Assembly: GCA_049613665.1 (NCBI GenBank)
Contig: JBMZCV010000162.1
Location: 1 to 11,244 of the forward strand
From: JBMZCV01 sp049613665
Lineage (GTDB): Bacteria; Bacteroidota; Bacteroidia; Chitinophagales; UBA2359
DNA: 11,244 nucleotides
Direction of reading: 5' to 3'
Below the pieces are notes generated by a model that had not been told where the DNA came from, did no database searches, and saw nothing but the letters and a program-made list of their open reading frames with translations. Shown in pieces: positions 7,003 through 11,244 of the stretch. Numbering within the stretch: position 1 is the stretch's first letter; every line of letters begins with the position of its first letter. The translations under genes and the position numbers were made by a program.

Positions 7003-7587
7003 ATGATAAACGAATTTAAACAGTTACTCGAAAAAGCAACGCAAGTAGTTCCTAGCGATGAGTATAAATTGATGTTGGAAGAAGCTGAAAATGTAAAAGG
7101 ACTGAAAAGAGTAACTATTACGAATTTAGAAAATTGCGAGGCCTGTGCTTTCAAACTCGATGAAAAAGCAGATATTCCACTTAGCAAATATTTTGGAAAA
7201 GTGCATAAAACTTGCGATTATCTGCTCATTGTTTGCAAAGAAAAAAAGCATTATGTTTTTTTGGTAGAGCTAAAATCGCATGAAAAAAACTTTAGCAGAA
7301 CAAAAGATATTGTGCCAAAATTCAAGAATACAGCTTGCTTTTTCCAATTTGCACAGCAATTATTAGCCATAGAATATGGAGCAAAAGATATTGTTTTTGA
7401 AAAATGTAGTTACTTGCTTTGCTACCTCAAAATAGGAAAGCGAAACAAACAAACATCTGTTGTTATCGCTAATATTGTAGGAAACAAAAGATACAAAGAC
7501 ATAAAAGTATTGGAATTGACCAAATATCGCCCACGACACTTTGAAATTGATGTTGAAATTTTGCTAGAAAATAGTCCAAATATATAA
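7003..7587 (+). CDS. Putative PD-(D/E)XK nuclease, partner of the ATPase
   Basis: A 194-residue protein with no name I recognise. The central stretch reads CDYLLIV, then 83-HYVFLVELKSH-93: D72 in a first strand and E89-x-K91 in the next give the D-x16-E-x-K arrangement typical of the PD-(D/E)XK (restriction-endonuclease-like) fold, with the usual hydrophobic strands on both sides. A following helix with FFQFAQQLL (113-121) fits the conserved helix after the ExK strand in this superfamily. Seven cysteines (C45, C48, C71, C78, C112, C135, C140), including ENCEAC near 43-48, are unusual for a cytoplasmic protein of this size and might bind metal. The ATG lies 5 nt after the ATPase stop, and the AGGTGAT overlapping that stop may serve as ribosome-binding site, so the two genes are almost certainly co-translated. 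Nuclease activity is inferred from the motif alone; an inactive or binding-only fold remains possible. Confidence 0.72.
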   Translation: MINEFKQLLEKATQVVPSDEYKLMLEEAENVKGLKRVTITNLENCEACAFKLDEKADIPLSKYFGKVHKTCDYLLIVCKEKKHYVFLVELKSHEKNFSRTKDIVPKFKNTACFFQFAQQLLAIEYGAKDIVFEKCSYLLCYLKIGKRNKQTSVVIANIVGNKRYKDIKVLELTKYRPRHFEIDVEILLENSPNI

Positions 7588-7596
7588 AAAAAAACC

Positions 7597-7604
7597 TATC
7601 TTTA
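7597..7604 (+). promoter_or_regulatory. Candidate -7 box (TATCTTTA) for the toxin-antitoxin pair
   Basis: TATCTTTA differs from the Bacteroidota TAnnTTTG box only at the last base. It lies 35 nt before the antitoxin ATG, in the 51-nt gap after the nuclease gene. No clear -33 TTTG is present. It would let the toxin-antitoxin pair be transcribed apart from the ATPase/nuclease pair. Confidence 0.3.
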
Positions 7605-7638
7605 AAGAAACAACATAAAGCATTTAAAATACCTAAAA

Positions 7639-7884
7639 ATGACCATTAAAAACAATACATTAGACAGAATAACTATCAATCCAGAGGTGTGTTTTGGTAA
7701 ACCTACCATACGCAATATGCGATATACCGTAGAAATGATACTTGATTTATTGAGTGCTGGCATGACAACGGAAGAGATTTTGGAAGATTATCCTGCTCTT
7801 GAAAATGAAGATATTCTGGCTTGCCTTGTTTTTGCTTCAAGACTTATGAAAGTAAACAGTATTACTAAAATAGTTGCAGCATAA
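7639..7884 (+). CDS. DUF433 family antitoxin (VapB45-like)
   Basis: An 81-residue protein matching DUF433: DRITINPEVCFGKPTIRN near 9-26, R28 with the YTVEMILDLLSAGMTTEEIL helix-turn-helix-like segment (29-48), and DYPALENEDILACL near 49-63. DUF433 proteins are the antitoxin partners of DUF5615 PIN-like toxins (the VapB45/VapC45 pairing), binding the toxin and probably autoregulating the promoter through the helix-turn-helix. The length is typical of the family. The toxin gene begins 2 nt after its stop, the usual order for this pair. The domain assignment is firm; the repressor role is inferred from the family. Confidence 0.88.
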   Translation: MTIKNNTLDRITINPEVCFGKPTIRNMRYTVEMILDLLSAGMTTEEILEDYPALENEDILACLVFASRLMKVNSITKIVAA

Positions 7885-7886
7885 AT

Positions 7887-8243
7887 ATGAAGTTTATAAT
7901 TGATGCCCAACTGCCATTTAGATTGAAAAAATGGTTGCTTGCAAACGGATACGATACTTTACATACAGATAATTTGCCAAAAAAACATTTAACTCCTGAT
8001 ATGGAAATTATCAAATTTGCAGATAAAGAAGATAGAATTGTGATAACGAAAGATAGTGATTTCTTTCAACATCATATTTTACATGGCAAACCACGCAGAA
8101 TATTAATGATAACAACAGGAAATATTACGAATAGAAAGTTACTTGAGTTGTTTGAGCAAAATTTTCACATTCTCAAAAATCATTTTTTAGCAGGTAAATT
8201 AATTGTTGAAATTAATAATACTGCTATTATTGTGCATTCTTAG
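7887..8243 (+). CDS. DUF5615 PIN-like toxin (VapC45-like)
   Basis: A 118-residue protein of the DUF5615/Mut7-C-like PIN branch, which is predicted to be a metal-dependent ribonuclease toxin. Visible acidic positions: D6 in FIIDAQLP, D46 and D49 in FADKEDRIVIT, then D56 and D58 in TKDSDF, the typical PIN active-site pattern for this branch. The first 25 residues (strand, then LPFRLKKWLLANGYD) match the family start. The C-terminal half (RRILMITTGNITNRKLLELFEQN) fits the conserved helices. It is complete and intact, with no frameshift. Its ATG is 2 nt after the DUF433 stop, so translation is coupled and the antitoxin is made first. The RNA target is unknown. Confidence 0.88.
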   Translation: MKFIIDAQLPFRLKKWLLANGYDTLHTDNLPKKHLTPDMEIIKFADKEDRIVITKDSDFFQHHILHGKPRRILMITTGNITNRKLLELFEQNFHILKNHFLAGKLIVEINNTAIIVHS

Positions 8244-8324
8244 TTCTATGTTGGCACTTTAAAAGTAAAGGAGATAAATTACTCAAAAATAAGTCGAAGA
8301 CTTTAAATATTTATAGAAAATCTA

Positions 8325-8332
8325 TATCTTTG
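8325..8332 (+). promoter_or_regulatory. Consensus TATCTTTG promoter box in a non-coding stretch
   Basis: A perfect match to the Bacteroidota TAnnTTTG -7 element, overlapping a TATAGA-AAA-TCTATA palindrome at 8312-8326. No gene follows on the plus strand before the terminator at 8478, so any transcript would be a short RNA of about 170 nt. No convincing -33 TTTG was found. Confidence 0.4.
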
Positions 8333-8341
8333 TAATGTACA

Positions 8342-8402
8342 ACCTCTTCGAGGTCGCATTTTAGGTTTGTTTTTTGATATAAATATGTAATCCCTTTGGG
8401 AT
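8342..8402 (+). repeat. Two small hairpins, possible dispersed repeat
   Basis: ACCTC-TTC-GAGGT (8342-8354) and ATCCC-TTT-GGGAT (8390-8402) are 5-bp stems with 3-nt loops, 35 nt apart. This pattern resembles short intergenic repeats that I believe occur in other AT-rich Bacteroidota, but no second copy is present in the window. The rest of 8244-8539 holds no gene. Confidence 0.4.
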
Positions 8403-8477
8403 ATATTGATTCAAAGAATAAAAATTAGTTATCAAAATATTTTTTGGTAATCATACAAAAATTTTGAATATCTTGTT

Positions 8478-8518
8478 AAACCCTCAAGGTTTTTAAAACC
8501 TTGAGGGTTTGTTGTTTT
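8478..8518 (+). terminator. Strong terminator between convergent genes
   Basis: A 16-bp perfect inverted repeat (8478-8493 with 8495-8510) is followed on the plus strand by the T-rich GTTGTTTTTG. It lies between the plus-strand toxin-antitoxin genes and the convergent transporter gene. The minus side has a poor T-tract, so it works best for plus-strand transcripts, though it may also stop transcription of the transporter gene. It is almost the same sequence as the acn terminator. Confidence 0.85.
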
Positions 8519-8539
8519 TGTTATAGAACCAAAAAAAAC

Positions 8540-10288
8540 TTACCGTTTCATCAAAAAATAATACGCCACAAAAGAAACAAAAAAACCTGTAAACCACGAC
8601 AAATTATACAAAAAACCTAAGCTCGGCACGAAATAGCCCACAAGAGCCACGCCCACACCAAGAGACAAAGCCATGAGAGCCGCAGGATTGAAGCCAGAAC
8701 CGCCAAAAGCATATTCGCCATCGGTTTTGTAGAGTTCGGCAAGCTGCAAATCTAGCTTTCTCACCAAATAATAATCCGATAGCAAGATACCCAAAACAGG
8801 CCCTAAAAGTCCGCTAATAAACAAGAGAATCGGAATAATATAATTAATCAAAGCCCACGGACAAATCAAAATGCCGATAACACCTGTAATGATACCACCC
8901 ATTCGGAAGCTGATTTTTTGCGGCATAAGGTTTGAAAAAGCGTTGGCTGGAGCTATCACATTGGCCGCAATATTGGTACTCAAAGTGGCGATAAGCATGA
9001 AAATTTGAGCGATGATTACGACAAAAGGACTTTCAAATTTGGAGAGCAAAGAAACAGGATCCCACGGAGCATCGTCGCTGAGCAAAATATCGTCGAAATT
9101 GATGACGGCCGCACAAGTAACGAAAATACCGACAAAAGAATACAACACCATAGTCGTCGGTAAACCGATAAGCTGGCCTGCTACTTGGTCTTTTTGCGTA
9201 GCGGCATATCTCGTAATATCTGCAATACTCAAAGACATCGTTGCCCAAAAACCCACCATTGCCGTCAAAAGCAAAATGTATTGCCACAAACGATTTTTCC
9301 ACGAATTGGCATCAGCTTCGCTCAATTTCACTTTTATTTGGCTAGAAGTAATAAAATCTTCGCCTACTGCCTTTCGCACTTCCAAATCAACGGCTCGTGT
9401 GCGATTTTCTAAAGCTTTTTTATCCAACTGCGGAAAATTTAAAACAATAGGTAAGCCTTTTTGCGGAATCGGTTGCCAACCCAAATCTAGTTCGTCATTT
9501 GTTTGAGTCGGAATAATCATGTGAAATTCTGTCGCTTTTCGCTGGCCATTTTTATCTGTCAAAGGCTCAAGTTGTAGGCTAAATTCCTGATTGGCATTTT
9601 GCGAAAGTACTGCCGAAGGACGTTCTAGCTGTTTGCTTTGTTCCAAAACAGTATTGAAACTGCCTGCCTGATATGTTCCCCAACCAATGAGTGCCAAACC
9701 CATCAATATCAAAATAGGTGCAGAAAACTCTTCGAGCCATCGTATGCTTTCTGTGCCTCGCCACACAAAAAAAATGTTAATTAACCAAAAGATACCAAAC
9801 GCAATAAATTTTCCTGCCGTTAGTTCCATAGGTATGGCTTGGCCAACCAAAACACAATAAATTGCATAAATCGCCAGGCCTCCTATCCATGTTTGAATGC
9901 CGAACCAACCGCAAGCCACAATCGCTCGCACGATAGACGCAATGTGTATGCCTTTTGTGCCAAAAGCAGCACGGCCTAATACTGGAAATGGAATGCCATA
10001 TTTTACGCCAGCGTGTCCGTTCAAAATCATAGGAAGCGTAATAATGAGGTTTGCCAAGCCAATGATGAGCAAGGCAATCCACCAGCTTACGCCAGATTTT
10101 ATCATGTCGGCAGCCAGCATATAAGTAGGAATACAAACGGCCATACCAACCCAAATTGCCGCCAAATTCCATTTGCTCCATGTCCGTTTTCCTTTCGGAA
10201 CAGGTGCGAGGTCTTCGCTATACAAAGGCGAGCTAGACAGGTCTTCGTGCAGCTCTACAATATCGGAGCTTTGTAAGTTTTGTTTCAT
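8540..10288 (-). CDS. NCS1 family nucleobase:cation symporter
   Basis: An inner-membrane transporter of the NCS1 (nucleobase:cation symporter-1) family, which imports cytosine, uracil, allantoin or hydantoin-type substrates with H+ or Na+. Family marks: NGHAGVKYGIPFPVLGRAAFG at about 90-110; GWFGIQTW with W127 and Q131, which align with the substrate-stacking Trp and Gln of Mhp1 TM3; TAMVGFWATMSLSIADITRYA at 341-361; TNIAANVIAPANAF in TM8; and GILLSDYYLVRK in TM10. Twelve membrane segments are visible. At 582 residues it is about 90 longer than usual, because a hydrophilic stretch of about 125 residues (210-335) separates TM5 from TM6, on the outer face if the LeuT-fold topology holds. The specific substrate cannot be read from the sequence. 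It is transcribed alone, convergent with the toxin-antitoxin genes and divergent from the next gene. Confidence 0.9.
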   Translation of the reverse strand: MKQNLQSSDIVELHEDLSSSPLYSEDLAPVPKGKRTWSKWNLAAIWVGMAVCIPTYMLAADMIKSGVSWWIALLIIGLANLIITLPMILNGHAGVKYGIPFPVLGRAAFGTKGIHIASIVRAIVACGWFGIQTWIGGLAIYAIYCVLVGQAIPMELTAGKFIAFGIFWLINIFFVWRGTESIRWLEEFSAPILILMGLALIGWGTYQAGSFNTVLEQSKQLERPSAVLSQNANQEFSLQLEPLTDKNGQRKATEFHMIIPTQTNDELDLGWQPIPQKGLPIVLNFPQLDKKALENRTRAVDLEVRKAVGEDFITSSQIKVKLSEADANSWKNRLWQYILLLTAMVGFWATMSLSIADITRYAATQKDQVAGQLIGLPTTMVLYSFVGIFVTCAAVINFDDILLSDDAPWDPVSLLSKFESPFVVIIAQIFMLIATLSTNIAANVIAPANAFSNLMPQKISFRMGGIITGVIGILICPWALINYIIPILLFISGLLGPVLGILLSDYYLVRKLDLQLAELYKTDGEYAFGGSGFNPAALMALSLGVGVALVGYFVPSLGFLYNLSWFTGFFVSFVAYYFLMKR

Positions 10289-10496
10289 AAGTGTTTTTGT
10301 TATTGTAAAAATGTTTTTTAGTATTCACTCTATTCTCGCCTTAACAAAAGAAACACCTTTTAGCGAGAAAAATAGGATGTCTAAGTCTTGTATTCTAAGT
10401 TATGAAAAAAAAAGAATAGATTACAATTTTAAGTCTTTCAAATTGTTTTATACTATGGCTTTCTATTTTTTCATTTCAAAAACAAATAGAAAAGCG

Positions 10497-10504
10497 TATA
10501 TTTG
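10497..10504 (+). promoter_or_regulatory. TATATTTG -7 box of the LptF/LptG-family gene
   Basis: A perfect TAnnTTTG match 22 nt before the ATG at 10526, the usual position for a Bacteroidota promoter with a short leader. A TTTC about 20 nt upstream may serve as a degenerate -33 element. The 237-nt gap to the divergent transporter contains nothing else I can support. Confidence 0.6.
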
Positions 10505-10525
10505 GGCAAAAATCAGAAATAGCAA

Positions 10526-11244
10526 ATGAAAAAACTCGATAGATATATTATACAAAAATTTTTAGGTACATTTTTTTTCGCCATCATCTTATTTATTGCG
10601 GTAGCCGTAGTGATAGATGTGTCGGAACGAATCGATGATTTTCTCGAAAATGAAGCACCTTTAAAACTCATCATCACAGATTATTATATGAGTTTTATCC
10701 CTTATATCGTTTTCTTGCTTAGTCCTTTATTTGTCTTTATTTCTGTTATATTTTTTACTTCCAAGCTGGCGTATCGTTCCGAAATCATCGCTATTTTGGC
10801 AAGTGGCATTAGCTTTTATCGTTTGTTGTTTGTGCCTTATTTCATTTCCGCTTCCTTGCTTGTTGGGCTTCAATTGTATGCCAATCATTACTTAGTGCCA
10901 AATTCCAATAAAACTTTGCGAGAATTTGAAAGTTTATACATCAAAAAAAATTATGTGAATAGAGATAAAGATATTCACTTGCAAATAGAACGAGGCACTT
11001 ATATCTATGTATCGAGCTATAACAATACAGATAGCGTAGGCACAAATTTTACGCTTGAAACCATTAAAGACAAAAAGCTACTGTATAAGTTGGCTGCAAA
11101 AAAGGCAAAATGGAACGATGAAAAAAAGGCATGGACATTGACAAAATATAAAGAAAGGCGTATTGAAGATATGAAAGAACAGTTTCGAGAAGGCGAAAAA
11201 ATGGATACAATTATCAATTTGCATCCGTCAGATTTCGATAGGCG
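10526..11244 (+). CDS. LptF/LptG family permease (N-terminal part, runs off the window)
   Basis: The membrane subunit of the LptB2FG ABC transporter, which extracts lipopolysaccharide from the inner membrane and passes it to the LptC/A/D bridge. The window holds 239 codons starting MKKLDRYIIQKFLGTFFF, open to the right edge with no stop. TM1 lies near 12-31, TM2 near 53-78 and TM3 near 100-120. SEIIAILASGIS at 85-96 is the conserved cytoplasmic coupling segment that contacts the ATPase, and VPNSN at 124-128 follows TM3. From about 145 on lies the start of the periplasmic beta-jellyroll domain (HLQIERGTYIYV). LptF and LptG are hard to tell apart in Bacteroidota, so no symbol is given. The start is well placed after a TATATTTG box, and the gene is divergent from the transporter. 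Confidence 0.92.
   Translation, partial: MKKLDRYIIQKFLGTFFFAIILFIAVAVVIDVSERIDDFLENEAPLKLIITDYYMSFIPYIVFLLSPLFVFISVIFFTSKLAYRSEIIAILASGISFYRLLFVPYFISASLLVGLQLYANHYLVPNSNKTLREFESLYIKKNYVNRDKDIHLQIERGTYIYVSSYNNTDSVGTNFTLETIKDKKLLYKLAAKKAKWNDEKKAWTLTKYKERRIEDMKEQFREGEKMDTIINLHPSDFDR

Noticed and set aside
5663..7587. Direct assignment to Septu, PARIS or Gabija
   Set aside because: The second protein shows no HNH (Septu), TOPRIM/DUF4435 (PARIS) or UvrD-like helicase (Gabija) motifs, and the ATPase has no fused TOPRIM.
9012..9506. 164-residue antisense frame within the transporter gene
   Set aside because: A shadow of the well-supported NCS1 gene, low in motif content and without a leader.
10173..10529. 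118-residue plus-strand frame spanning the divergent intergenic region
   Set aside because: Its first part is antisense to the transporter N-terminus and its end overlaps the LptF/LptG promoter; no recognisable domain.

Overview
The window comes from an AT-rich member of the Bacteroidota, most likely a cytophagal-type marine or aquatic gliding lineage. The signs are TAnnTTTG-type promoter boxes, almost no classical Shine-Dalgarno sequences, a mitochondrial-type aconitase of 757 residues, a signal peptide ending in FSQ, and an LptF/LptG-type permease of the Bacteroidota kind. The genus cannot be fixed from the sequence alone.

Layout. Positions 1-640 hold no gene. They contain a cluster of four short hairpins (1-124), a perfect 17-bp palindrome (262-300) and a 284-bp MITE-like element (282-565). 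A lysine-rich unknown protein (640-1083, minus) and a single-POTRA BamA/TamA-like outer-membrane protein (1332-2630, minus) follow. A second, inverted copy of the MITE-like element lies at about 2839-3052, so these two genes sit between inverted repeats. Aconitase (acn, 3296-5569, plus) follows and ends in a strong intrinsic terminator.

Next come four co-directional genes that look like a small accessory or defence island (5663-8243). The first two are an AAA15/OLD-like ATPase and, 5 nt downstream, a small protein with the D-x16-E-x-K spacing of a PD-(D/E)XK nuclease. The second two are a DUF433 antitoxin and, 2 nt downstream, a DUF5615 PIN-like toxin. A non-coding stretch follows (8244-8539) with a consensus-like Bacteroidota promoter box, two small hairpins and a second terminator nearly identical to the acn one. 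A minus-strand NCS1 nucleobase transporter (8540-10288) carries an unusual extramembrane insert of about 125 residues. Divergent from it is the start of an LptF/LptG-family permease gene (10526 to the window end, truncated).

How the genes work together. Aconitase (TCA cycle), the outer-membrane protein and LptF/G (envelope biogenesis), and the nucleobase permease are housekeeping functions with no obvious link to one another. The ATPase/nuclease pair is the best candidate for an undescribed system. Its organisation resembles two-gene ATPase-effector defence systems such as Septu or PARIS, but the effector carries neither the HNH motif of PtuB nor a TOPRIM signature. The adjacent toxin-antitoxin pair and the matching terminators on both sides suggest an exchangeable cassette. 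All defence assignments are inferred from motifs and context.
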